This document shows, in pieces, positions 51,711-58,843 of a DNA stretch of 64,000 nucleotides. The stretch lies in assembly GCA_014859895.1 (NCBI GenBank), contig JACZKS010000130.1, positions 1 to 64,000 of the forward strand, written 5' to 3'. A program made the translations under genes and the position numbers. Source of the DNA: Rhodospirillales bacterium (GTDB taxonomy: Bacteria > Pseudomonadota > Alphaproteobacteria > Rhodospirillales > Shumkoniaceae). The notes below the pieces were generated by a model. That model was not told the DNA's origin, made no database searches, and was given only the letters and a program-made list of their open reading frames with translations. Numbering within the stretch: the stretch's first letter is position 1; every line of letters starts with the position of its first letter.

Positions 51711-53018
51711 ATGTTCGGCCGACGCCGTCCCGCGATCATTGCCGCCCTGGCGGCGGCCTGGACGGTCGGCACGCATGCGGCGGATCCGGCACCCGATGCT
51801 TCCTTCGACGTGGGGAGCTTCGAAAAAAAGCCCTTCGAGATCGGCGGTTACGTCGAGACCGAATGGCGGCACTTCGAATTCAATCGCGACGGCGCCCTCT
51901 TCGGCCTCAACCGCTACCCGGATCTCTCCACCGGGGGCAACGACCAGCTCCAGGGAACGCTCCACCTGGATGGCGCGCTGCGTTCGGGCATCGCCACCCT
52001 GCGGGCGTCCGGCGAGTTGACCGGAACCTGGGACGATATCGGCGACGATAGCCACGACGCCACCCTGTTTGAAGGTCTGCTCGCGTTGCAGCCGAGCCCC
52101 GGACTCACGGCCGAGATCGGCAAGAAGGCCCTCAAGTGGGGCAAGGGCTATGCCTGGAATCCGGTCGGCTTTGTTGAGCGGTCCAAGGACCCCGACGACC
52201 CGACCGAGGCGCGCGAAGGCTTCGCCATGTTGACCGGAGACTTCATCACCAGCTTCCAGGGCCCGGTCAGGACTGTGGCCTTCACGCCCGTCGTGGTGCC
52301 CGTCGAGGGCGCCATCAACGATGACTTCGGCGCCAAGGAGGGGTTCAACTACGCGGCGAAGCTTTACCTCTTGGCCTGGGACACCGACGTCGATTTCATG
52401 GTCCTGACCGGGGCCAGCAAGACCGACCGCTTCGGGGCCGATTTCTCTCGCAACGTCACCTCCAACTTCGAAATCCACGGCGAGTGGGCCTACATCACCG
52501 ACAGCCAGCGGACCATCGTCGATCCCAATGGTGGCCCGAACCGGAAGATCACCGAAGATGCCCGGAACTGGCTCATCGGGCTGCGCTACCTGACCGAGAA
52601 GGACCTTACCGTCATCGCCGAGTACTACCACCAGGGCAGCGGCTTCACCGAGGCCGAGTCGAGCGCCTTCTACGACCTCGCCCATGAGGCGGTCGATACG
52701 GGATCGGCCTCCCTATTGTCCCGCGCCATCGCCACCCGCGATGCCGGCTACGGCCGCCCGACGCCGGGGCAAGACTATCTCTACCTGCGGGTCAGCCAGA
52801 AGGACCCGTTCGACCTGCTCTATTGGACGCCGGCCGCAACCACCATCATCAACGCCAACGACGGCAGCTTCTCGTTCACCCCCGAAATCCAGTACACTGG
52901 CATCGAAGACCTCGAATTGCGGTTCCGTCTCGGCTACCTGCACGGCGGCCGCGGCGAGGAGTTCGGCGAGAAGCAGAACGACCTCAAGGCGGAAGTCCTC
53001 GCCCGTTTCCACTTTTGA
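51711..53018 (+). CDS. Outer-membrane beta-barrel protein
   Basis: A 435-residue protein with a signal peptide (MFGRRRPAIIAALAAAWTVG) and alternating amphipathic strands from about residue 40 (FEIGGYVETEWRHFEFNRDG) to the last residues VLARFHF, a C-terminal aromatic as required for outer-membrane assembly. I cannot assign a named porin family. It is the last gene of the ABC/LolA operon and is the natural outer-membrane end point of the system. Confidence 0.8.
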   Translation: MFGRRRPAIIAALAAAWTVGTHAADPAPDASFDVGSFEKKPFEIGGYVETEWRHFEFNRDGALFGLNRYPDLSTGGNDQLQGTLHLDGALRSGIATLRASGELTGTWDDIGDDSHDATLFEGLLALQPSPGLTAEIGKKALKWGKGYAWNPVGFVERSKDPDDPTEAREGFAMLTGDFITSFQGPVRTVAFTPVVVPVEGAINDDFGAKEGFNYAAKLYLLAWDTDVDFMVLTGASKTDRFGADFSRNVTSNFEIHGEWAYITDSQRTIVDPNGGPNRKITEDARNWLIGLRYLTEKDLTVIAEYYHQGSGFTEAESSAFYDLAHEAVDTGSASLLSRAIATRDAGYGRPTPGQDYLYLRVSQKDPFDLLYWTPAATTIINANDGSFSFTPEIQYTGIEDLELRFRLGYLHGGRGEEFGEKQNDLKAEVLARFHF

Positions 53019-53087
53019 AGGGCGACCCCTGAACGGGCCTCGGTCGCCAGATTGACCTGCCGAAGCGAATTCCCTAATTTGATGGTC

Positions 53088-53139
53088 GAGGGGATGGAGT
53101 CCCCTTGGTATAAACCGCCGAAAGGCTGATGATTCCTGC
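53088..53139 (+). ncRNA. Fluoride riboswitch-like aptamer 1 (crcB motif)
   Basis: The run starts GAGGGGATGGAGTCCCCTT, continues TAAACCGCCGAAAGGC and ends TGATGATTCCTGC. It matches the crcB RNA plan: a GGGG/CCCC stem holding the GATG loop, the AACCGCC...GGC stem, and a terminal TGATG whose GATTCC pairs with GGAGTC (one G-U) to close P1. A strong terminator follows 35 bases later, the usual expression platform. Confidence 0.75.
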
Positions 53140-53196
53140 TGCGCGGTGAACGCAGCGGGGGTTATTTTTGTGAACCCGCCGGGAGGCGGGTTTTTT
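53138..53196 (+). terminator. Riboswitch expression platform with rho-independent terminator
   Basis: After aptamer 1 comes a GCTGCG/CGCAGC hairpin and then CCCGCC (53175-53180), GGGA loop, GGCGGG (53185-53190) and six T. This is a textbook intrinsic terminator. It would end transcripts from the region unless the upstream RNA fold changes with fluoride. Confidence 0.8.
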
Positions 53197-53213
53197 CGTG
53201 CCCGCGCCGCAAC

Positions 53214-53264
53214 CGGTGATGAAGTCCACCGCAACCGCCTCGTAACGGGGGCGATGACTTCTGG
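53214..53264 (+). ncRNA. Fluoride riboswitch-like aptamer 2 (crcB motif)
   Basis: A second copy of the same architecture: CGGTGATGAAGTCCACCG (CGGTG/CACCG stem around the GATG loop), AACCGCC with a later GGGGGC, then GATGACTTCTGG, in which GACTTC is fully complementary to GAAGTC of the first part. It differs from aptamer 1 at many positions but keeps all paired elements, which is covariation-like evidence. It lies 72 bases upstream of the antiporter stub. Confidence 0.65.
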
Positions 53265-53335
53265 ATCGTGCCCCGCAGCGGGAGGTCCCTCCGCGGACAA
53301 CGGAGACGACGGCAGTCCACACGGAGAAGAACTCC

Positions 53336-53470
53336 ATGGTGGAAAACATCTGGCTGATGTCGGCCCTGTGGGTGGGATTGGCCCTCATGGCCATCCCGCC
53401 CCCGCCTTTTTCGGCAACCTCAACCTCGATCAGATCGTCGCCGCCGTCAGCGCCGGCCGCCCCCGTGTGA
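53336..53470 (+). pseudogene. Cation:proton antiporter stub (first ~19 residues)
   Basis: The frame starts MVENIWLMSALWVGLALMA, the typical N terminus of CPA-type antiporters that are found under fluoride riboswitches, then runs into unrelated Pro/Ser-rich sequence and stops after 44 residues. The rest of the gene is deleted near base 53393. The stub sits directly downstream of aptamer 2. Confidence 0.6.
53398..53454 (+). pseudogene. MutS-like protein fragment
   Basis: In a different frame from the antiporter stub, the DNA reads PAFFGNLNLDQIVAAVSAG. The FFxxLNLDQIVxAxxAG pattern is found near the N terminus of MutS-related ATPases, a gene type reported downstream of crcB RNAs. Only about 19 residues remain before a CRISPR-like repeat. 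Confidence 0.45.
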
Positions 53471-53553
53471 AGGCGTGGATTGAAAAATGCGCATCACGGT
53501 GCCGACAATCGGCGGAATGCGGTCGCCCGCCGCGTAGGGGCGTGGATTGAAGG
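53455..53553 (+). CRISPR. Relic of a type I-C-like CRISPR array: two repeats, one spacer
   Basis: Two about 32-base units end in GGCGTGGATTGAA: a degenerate one at 53455-53486 (from CCGCCCCCGTGTGAA) and a better one at 53522-53553 (GTCGCCCGCCGCGTAGGGG and on). Type I-C repeats end in GGGGCGTGGATTGAAAC and start GTCGC. The 35-base interval 53487-53521 has spacer length. No cas gene is in the window, and the second copy has AAGG where AAAC is expected. Confidence 0.6.
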
Positions 53554-53570
53554 GCTGTCAGGGGGGCGAA

Positions 53571-53710
53571 TGAAGAAGAACAGGTTTACCGAGCGGCAGA
53601 TTATCGGCGTGCTGCGTGGGCAGGAGGCCGGGGCGGCAACGGCGGAGGTTTGCCGCCGGCACGGGATCACTGAACAGACCTTCTATCGGTGGAAAGCGAA
53701 GTCCGGCGAA
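53571..53710 (+). pseudogene. IS3-family OrfA fragment
   Basis: From ATG 53571 the frame reads MKKNRFTERQIIGVLRGQEA, VCRRHGITEQTFYRWKAKSG and then loses similarity at about base 53710 where it meets the 3' end of the iclR-type gene. It is a different element from the IS3 copy at 22.3 kb. The leucine-zipper half and OrfB are gone. Confidence 0.75.
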
Positions 53711-53733
53711 GCCGTGAGCGCGAACGCCAAGTT

Positions 53734-54513
53734 TCACCCGGCTTCGATGGTGTGTCCAAGCCGTTCCGACAGGTTCCGGGCGGCAACGAGCGCGCAATCG
53801 CGCAACTCCTCCAGCTTCGCCTGCGAATAGCGGGAACTTGGCCCCGACAGGCTGATCCCGCCGACCAGCGCCCCGTTCTTGCCGAACACCGGAACGGCGA
53901 CGCAGCGCATGTCGTCGGCGAACTCGAAGTCGTCGAACGCAAATCCCTGCCGGCGCACGCGCTGCACTTCGGCGCGCAGGCGGTCGGGATCGGTGATCGT
54001 CCTGCGGGCCCGTTTCGGCAGTCCGTTCTTGGCGATCCGATCGACCAGCCGCACGTCCTCGAAGGCGAGGAAGACCTTGCCGATGGACGTGCAATGCAGG
54101 GCCGCGCGATCGCCGATTTGGAAGTCGACGTTGACGAGCTGGGTCCCCTTGGCGCGGAACACGAGGACGGTTTCGTCGCCGTCGAGCACGGAATAGTGCG
54201 CGGTCTCGCCGGTTTGGGCCGAGATGTCCCGCAGGCAGGCCATGATCGATTCCGAGGCGTCGTCCGCCGCCAGCAGCCACTTCGTAAGGGACACGATCTT
54301 ATAGCTGAGCCGGTAGTTCCGGCTCGCGGCGTCGCGCGCGACGTAGCCGGCCTCCATCAGGGTCATCAGCATCCGGTAGGCGGTGCTGCGATCGGCGCCG
54401 ATCCCCTCGGCGACCGCGCCCACCGGCACCGGCCAGCGCGAAGAGCCGAGAATCTCGAGAACCCTGAGAGCGCGGAGCGCCGTCGTGCTCTTGTTGGAAT
54501 CCGTCCGGTTCAT
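53734..54513 (-). CDS. IclR-family transcriptional regulator
   Basis: A 259-residue regulator: winged helix at 10-70 (ALRALRVLEILGSSRWPVPV, then IGADRSTAYRMLMTLMEAGY) and an IclR effector domain with LHCTSIGKVFLAF and CVAVPVFGKNGALVGGISLS. ATG 54513 has AGGAG nine bases upstream; the longer open frame is not family-like. It is divergent from the aldehyde dehydrogenase/ABC operon and probably governs it. Confidence 0.9.
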   Translation of the reverse strand: MNRTDSNKSTTALRALRVLEILGSSRWPVPVGAVAEGIGADRSTAYRMLMTLMEAGYVARDAASRNYRLSYKIVSLTKWLLAADDASESIMACLRDISAQTGETAHYSVLDGDETVLVFRAKGTQLVNVDFQIGDRAALHCTSIGKVFLAFEDVRLVDRIAKNGLPKRARRTITDPDRLRAEVQRVRRQGFAFDDFEFADDMRCVAVPVFGKNGALVGGISLSGPSSRYSQAKLEELRDCALVAARNLSERLGHTIEAG

Positions 54514-54529
54514 GCCACGAGCTCCTACT

Positions 54530-54581
54530 GTCCAATGGTGCATTATTCGTATAGTTATTTTTATTTTTGTGCAATAGTGCA
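54530..54581. promoter_or_regulatory. Paired operator-like repeats in the iclR/ALDH divergent region
   Basis: The 13-base word GTSCAATRGTGCA occurs at 54530-54542 (GTCCAATGGTGCA) and 54569-54581 (GTGCAATAGTGCA), 39 bases apart. The second is also partly self-symmetric (TGCA...TGCA). On the minus strand TTGCAC and TATACG could be the iclR promoter between them. A TTGACA at 54589-54594 may belong to the ALDH promoter, but no good -10 box is seen. Confidence 0.5.
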
Positions 54582-54643
54582 GTAAGCGTTGACATCGTGT
54601 GTATCTTGCACGACCATTCCCGGAACAGGGAGTGGGCAGAATC

Positions 54644-56083
54644 ATGCACATGCTGATCGACGGCGAGTGGGTCGACTCGCAGGGCGGAGGCGTCGACGCC
54701 ATCGTCGAGCGCGCGACGGGAATTGAGATCGATACGGTGCCCAGCGGCGACGAGAGCGACGTGTCGCGCGCGGTGGCGGCGGCACAGCAGGGAAAGCGCC
54801 GGATCGCCGCCATGCCGTCTCACGAGCGCTCGGCGATACTGCTGCGCGCCGCGGACCGCATCGCAGCGGATCACGAGCGGCTCAGTCGCCTGCTGGCCCG
54901 CGAAAACGGCAAGACGCTTCGCGAGATTCGCAGCGAGATGAATGCCGCGATCCGCATCTTCCGAGGCTATGCGGAAGAAGGAAAACGTCTGCTTGGCCGG
55001 GCGACGCCTTTGGATTCGATCCCGGGACAGGATCGTTCCCTTGCCCTGACGCTCCGACAGCCCCGCGGCGTGGTCGCGGCGATCATCCCGTTCAACTATC
55101 CGGCCGAGCTGTGGGCGCACAAGGTCGCCGGTGCATTGGCCGCCGGCAACGCGGTCATCACCAAGCCGCCCGAGGAATGCCCGCTCACGATCATCGAGAT
55201 CGCTCGCCTCCTGGAGGAATCGGGCCTGCCGCGCGCCGCCCATCAGGTGGTCACCGGCGTCGGGGAAGTTGTGGGCGCGGCGCTGGTCAGGGCTTCGGGC
55301 GTCGACATGGTGACGATGACCGGCAGCACGGCGGCCGGCCGGCGGATTCTCCGCGATGCCGCCGAAACCATGAAGAAGGTCCACCTCGAACTCGGCGGCA
55401 ATGACGCCACGATCGTCTGCGACGACGCCGATCCGGCCGCCGTCGCCGATGCTCTCGTCAGCGGCCGTTTCACCAGCGGCAACGGCCAGATCTGCTGCGC
55501 GGTGAAGCGCGTCCTCGTCGATCGCCGGATCCACGACGAGATCACGTCAGCCGTCGTCGAGCGCACCGGCAAGCTGAAACTCGGAGACCCGTTGGATGCC
55601 GGAACCGACGTCGGGCCCCTCATCACCGAGGCGGCCGCCCGGCGGGTCGAGGAGCAGGTCCGGCAGGCCGTCGCCCAGGGAGCGCGGATCGCCATCGGCG
55701 GCGCGCGCTCCGGCGCCTTCTTCGAGCCCACCGTCCTGCTCGATGTCCGGCCCGACACCGCCGTCTTCGACGAGGAGATCTTCGGGCCCGTTCTGCCGCT
55801 GATTCCTTTCGACTCTTTCGATGAGGCCTTGGATCTCGCGAATCGCGGCCCCTACGGGCTGCAAGCGGCGATCTTCACCAACGACGTGAGGCGGATCATG
55901 CGCGCTTACCGCGAACTCGACGTGGGCACGGTGGTGGTGAATCACTCGACGGCCATTCGCCTGGAGAATCTGCCGTTCGGCGGCACCAAGCTCAGCGGCA
56001 ATGCCCGGGAGGGACTGCATGAAACCCTCCTCGACATGACCGAGCAGAAGACGCTGCTGATGAGCGACGTCTTCCCGAAGTAG
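54644..56083 (+). CDS. NAD(P)-dependent aldehyde dehydrogenase
   Basis: A 479-residue enzyme that oxidises an aldehyde to an acid. Motifs: AAIIPFNYPAELWAHKVAGA, MVTMTGSTAAGRRILRDAAE (cofactor loop), general base Glu249 in VHLELGGNDATIV, and catalytic Cys284 in TSGNGQICCAVKRVLV. Start taken as ATG 54644 (MHMLIDGEWVDS) after GGGAG. As the first gene of the ABC operon it likely handles the aldehyde derived from the imported substrate; succinate-semialdehyde- or lactaldehyde-like substrates are possible. Confidence 0.92.
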   Translation: MHMLIDGEWVDSQGGGVDAIVERATGIEIDTVPSGDESDVSRAVAAAQQGKRRIAAMPSHERSAILLRAADRIAADHERLSRLLARENGKTLREIRSEMNAAIRIFRGYAEEGKRLLGRATPLDSIPGQDRSLALTLRQPRGVVAAIIPFNYPAELWAHKVAGALAAGNAVITKPPEECPLTIIEIARLLEESGLPRAAHQVVTGVGEVVGAALVRASGVDMVTMTGSTAAGRRILRDAAETMKKVHLELGGNDATIVCDDADPAAVADALVSGRFTSGNGQICCAVKRVLVDRRIHDEITSAVVERTGKLKLGDPLDAGTDVGPLITEAAARRVEEQVRQAVAQGARIAIGGARSGAFFEPTVLLDVRPDTAVFDEEIFGPVLPLIPFDSFDEALDLANRGPYGLQAAIFTNDVRRIMRAYRELDVGTVVVNHSTAIRLENLPFGGTKLSGNAREGLHETLLDMTEQKTLLMSDVFPK

Positions 56084-56189
56084 CGCACACAGCCGGCGCC
56101 AAGCTCGGGACGCGGGCGCCGGAGCGAAAAGTCCCGACCGATGCGCGGGCGGCAAGAGGGCGCCGGCGCGGCAAAGAACAGGGAGATGT

Positions 56190-57770
56190 ATGATGATGGA
56201 GATCAGACACCGCTTGCCCGTCGCCAGACGGGCGATCGCGACTGGTTCGCTGCTGATCCTTGGCCTGTCTCTCCCGGCGGCGCAAGCGCTCGCCCAGGGA
56301 GGCAAGTCGCTGGTCATCGCGACCCACGCGGAAAACCAGGCCATGCAGGCCCAGCAAACCTACAAGGAGGTCAACTCGCCCGGCTTGCGGAACGTCATCG
56401 AGCAGTTGACGACGGTCGACATCGCGACCAACCAATTGAAGCCGATGCTAGCCACCGAGTGGCGCCAGGTCGATCCGACGACCTGGCAATTCACGCTTCG
56501 TCGAGGGGTGAAATTCCACGACGGCTCGCCGTTCAACGCCGAGGCCGCGGCATTTGCGGTGAACTGGGTGTGGGATCCCAAGAACTCGTTCCACATCCGC
56601 GAGACCATGGGGCCGCAGATCACCGCCGAGGCGGTCGACGAATACACCATCGACGTGAAGACGCCGATCCCCGACCCCTTGATTCCCTGGCGGATGTACC
56701 TGGGCGGCATCTCCTCGATGAAACAGATCAAGGAGAGCCCCGCGACGGTCGACGAGAAGCCGGTCGGAACCGGGCCCTACCGCTTTGTCGAATGGCGCAA
56801 GGGGCAGGAATGGTCCGCTACGGCGAACCCCGACTGGTGGGGGCTCAAGGCGCAGGATGCCTATGGGAAGGTCTCGTTCGACCAACTCCGTTTCGTGTTC
56901 CGCCGCGAGCCGGCTGTGCGCGCCGCGATGGTCGAGCGGAAGGAAGCCGACCTTGCCATGTTTGTCACCCCCGAGCAGTGCACCGACGCCAAGAATCGGG
57001 CCGAATCCAAGTGCATCGTCGCCCCGTCGGACAGCTACCTGTTCCTGCGGCCGGACGTCACCGGTGCCCATCCGGCCATCCAAGACCTTCGGGTTCGCAA
57101 GGCGATCTTCCACGCCATCGATCGCAAGGCCATCATCGAGCAATTGATGGGGACCGGCGAGTATCTTGGCGGACAGATGCTGACCGTCGAGGCCGGGGGC
57201 TATCATCCCAACCTGCCGGACTACGCCTACGATCCCGCGCTGGCCCGCAAACACCTACAGGAAGCGCGCGCGGCCGGGGTTCCGGTCGACGGCGCAAACG
57301 TTCTCGTGGCGGCCCGTGTCGGCAGCGTTCCGCGCATCGGCGAGATCATCGAGGCGGTCGGCGGCATGCTCGAAGAGGTCGGCCTGAAGAACCGCGTCGA
57401 GCTTCAGGAACAGGGACGGATCATCGAGTGGTTCCTGAAACGGCCGACCGCGACGCGCGCCAACATTCTGGTGCATCCCGGCGGCAACCCGCTTTGGGAC
57501 TATTCGCTGACGCTCCGCGCGCTCTACCACTGCAAGACCATCGTCTCGATGCATTGCGACGAGAATTTCGATCGGCGCCTCGATGAGGCCAGCTTGCTGG
57601 GTGGCGAACAGAGGACCAAGGCGTTCCAGGATCTGGTTGCCGAAATGCATGCCAAGTACATCATCCTGCCGATGGCCCGCATATCCTGGGCCTATGCGAT
57701 GCGCTCGACCCTCGACTGGAACTACCGCTTCGACCAGCGGCTGGTCGCGGTTCAGATGACCGGGAAGTAA
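56190..57770 (+). CDS. ABC transporter substrate-binding protein, family 5 (second operon)
   Basis: A 526-residue secreted receptor with signal peptide ending AAQALAQ. Family marks: NQLKPMLATEWRQVDPTTWQ, FTLRRGVKFHDGSPFNAEAA and VGTGPYRFVEWRKGQEWSAT. It differs strongly from the 12.7-kb receptor, so the two operons import different compounds. Confidence 0.92.
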   Translation: MMMEIRHRLPVARRAIATGSLLILGLSLPAAQALAQGGKSLVIATHAENQAMQAQQTYKEVNSPGLRNVIEQLTTVDIATNQLKPMLATEWRQVDPTTWQFTLRRGVKFHDGSPFNAEAAAFAVNWVWDPKNSFHIRETMGPQITAEAVDEYTIDVKTPIPDPLIPWRMYLGGISSMKQIKESPATVDEKPVGTGPYRFVEWRKGQEWSATANPDWWGLKAQDAYGKVSFDQLRFVFRREPAVRAAMVERKEADLAMFVTPEQCTDAKNRAESKCIVAPSDSYLFLRPDVTGAHPAIQDLRVRKAIFHAIDRKAIIEQLMGTGEYLGGQMLTVEAGGYHPNLPDYAYDPALARKHLQEARAAGVPVDGANVLVAARVGSVPRIGEIIEAVGGMLEEVGLKNRVELQEQGRIIEWFLKRPTATRANILVHPGGNPLWDYSLTLRALYHCKTIVSMHCDENFDRRLDEASLLGGEQRTKAFQDLVAEMHAKYIILPMARISWAYAMRSTLDWNYRFDQRLVAVQMTGK

Positions 57771-57780
57771 CCTGGGCTGG

Positions 57781-57811
57781 CGAGGTGGCGCCTCGTTCCG
57801 GCGCCACCTCG
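57781..57811 (+). terminator. Intercistronic hairpin after the second substrate-binding protein
   Basis: CGAGGTGGCGCC (57781-57792) and GGCGCCACCTCG (57800-57811) form a perfect 12-bp stem with a 7-base loop. No T-run follows. The same arrangement occurs after the 12.7-kb receptor gene. Confidence 0.65.
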
Positions 57812-57883
57812 TGGACCCCGCCGGTTCGGCCAGGCAGCGGCCGACTTCGTGGGCGGAAACTTCTTCTGAGACCGAAAGGCATC

Positions 57884-58840
57884 ATGTCGCGTTTCTTCAT
57901 ACGACGGGTCTGGCATTCGTTCGTCGTCCTATTTGTGGTGCTGACGTTCGTCTTCATCGCGGGCCGGATGATCGGCGATCCAGCGATTCTGCTTCTCGGA
58001 CCGGAGGCCAGCCCGGCCGACATCCTGCGGGTCCGCGGGCAGATGGGGCTGGAGGCGCCCCTGTGGGACCAGTACGTCCGTTTCATGATGGGCGCCGTCC
58101 AGGGAGATTTCGGGACAACGTTCCGTTACGGCTTCGCCGTTCCCGACGTCGCCACGGCGGGTTCCACGGGAACGCCCGTGTTGCCGCTGGTGCTCGAGCG
58201 GCTTCCGGCGACCTACCTGCTGGCGGTCACCGCCATGGCGATCGCCGGCTCGATCGCCCTGGTGCTCGGCTGCCTGGCCGCCATGTATCCGCGCTCGGTG
58301 CTCGATCGCGCCATCAACGTGATTTCCCTGGCCGGCGTGTCGACCGTGGACTTCTGGCTCGGCTTCATGCTGATCCTTCTTTTCAGCGTCCAGTTGGGAT
58401 GGTTCCCGACGTCGGGATTCGGCGGCATCAGCTTTCTCGTGCTGCCGGCGATGACGCTCGCGGTCCGGCCGATCGGCCGGGTATCGCAACTGGTGCGCAG
58501 CGCCATGCTCGACGAACTGTCGAAGCCCTACATCGATGCCTTGCGGGCAAAGGGCTTCCCGGAAAGGCGGATCGTCTTCCGCCACGCCCTCAAGAACGCG
58601 TCGATTCCGGTGGCGACAATGGTCGGCGAGGAACTGCTGCAGATCGTTCAGGGGGCGATCGTGGTGGAGGTCGTTTTTGCCTGGCCGGGGGTCGGCAGTC
58701 TTCTGGTGACGGCCCTCTCAACACGCGATCTGCCCCTTGTGGAGGCGACGGTGTTCATTCTGGCTTTGACCGCGATCACCATCAACCTGATCGTCGATCT
58801 GGTATACACCCGCCTGGACCCCCGTGTGCGCTTCGGATGA
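57884..58840 (+). CDS. ABC transporter permease, DppB type (second operon)
   Basis: A 318-residue six-helix permease starting MSRFFIRRVWHSFVVLFVVL. It has the helix-1 continuation IAGRMIGDPAILLLGPEASP and the EAA loop PYIDALRAKGFPERRIVFRH. The ATG at 57884 is preceded by GAAAGG. Confidence 0.92.
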   Translation: MSRFFIRRVWHSFVVLFVVLTFVFIAGRMIGDPAILLLGPEASPADILRVRGQMGLEAPLWDQYVRFMMGAVQGDFGTTFRYGFAVPDVATAGSTGTPVLPLVLERLPATYLLAVTAMAIAGSIALVLGCLAAMYPRSVLDRAINVISLAGVSTVDFWLGFMLILLFSVQLGWFPTSGFGGISFLVLPAMTLAVRPIGRVSQLVRSAMLDELSKPYIDALRAKGFPERRIVFRHALKNASIPVATMVGEELLQIVQGAIVVEVVFAWPGVGSLLVTALSTRDLPLVEATVFILALTAITINLIVDLVYTRLDPRVRFG

Positions 58841-58843
58841 TGC

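Noticed and set aside
49486..52685. Long minus-strand frames opposite the ABC permease, LolA-like and barrel genes
   Set aside because: No domains, no ribosome sites, and the plus-strand genes are well supported.
53146..53550. Plus-strand frame of 134 residues through the riboswitch region
   Set aside because: It reads through a terminator, an aptamer and CRISPR-like repeats; only the short MutS-like part has any homology.
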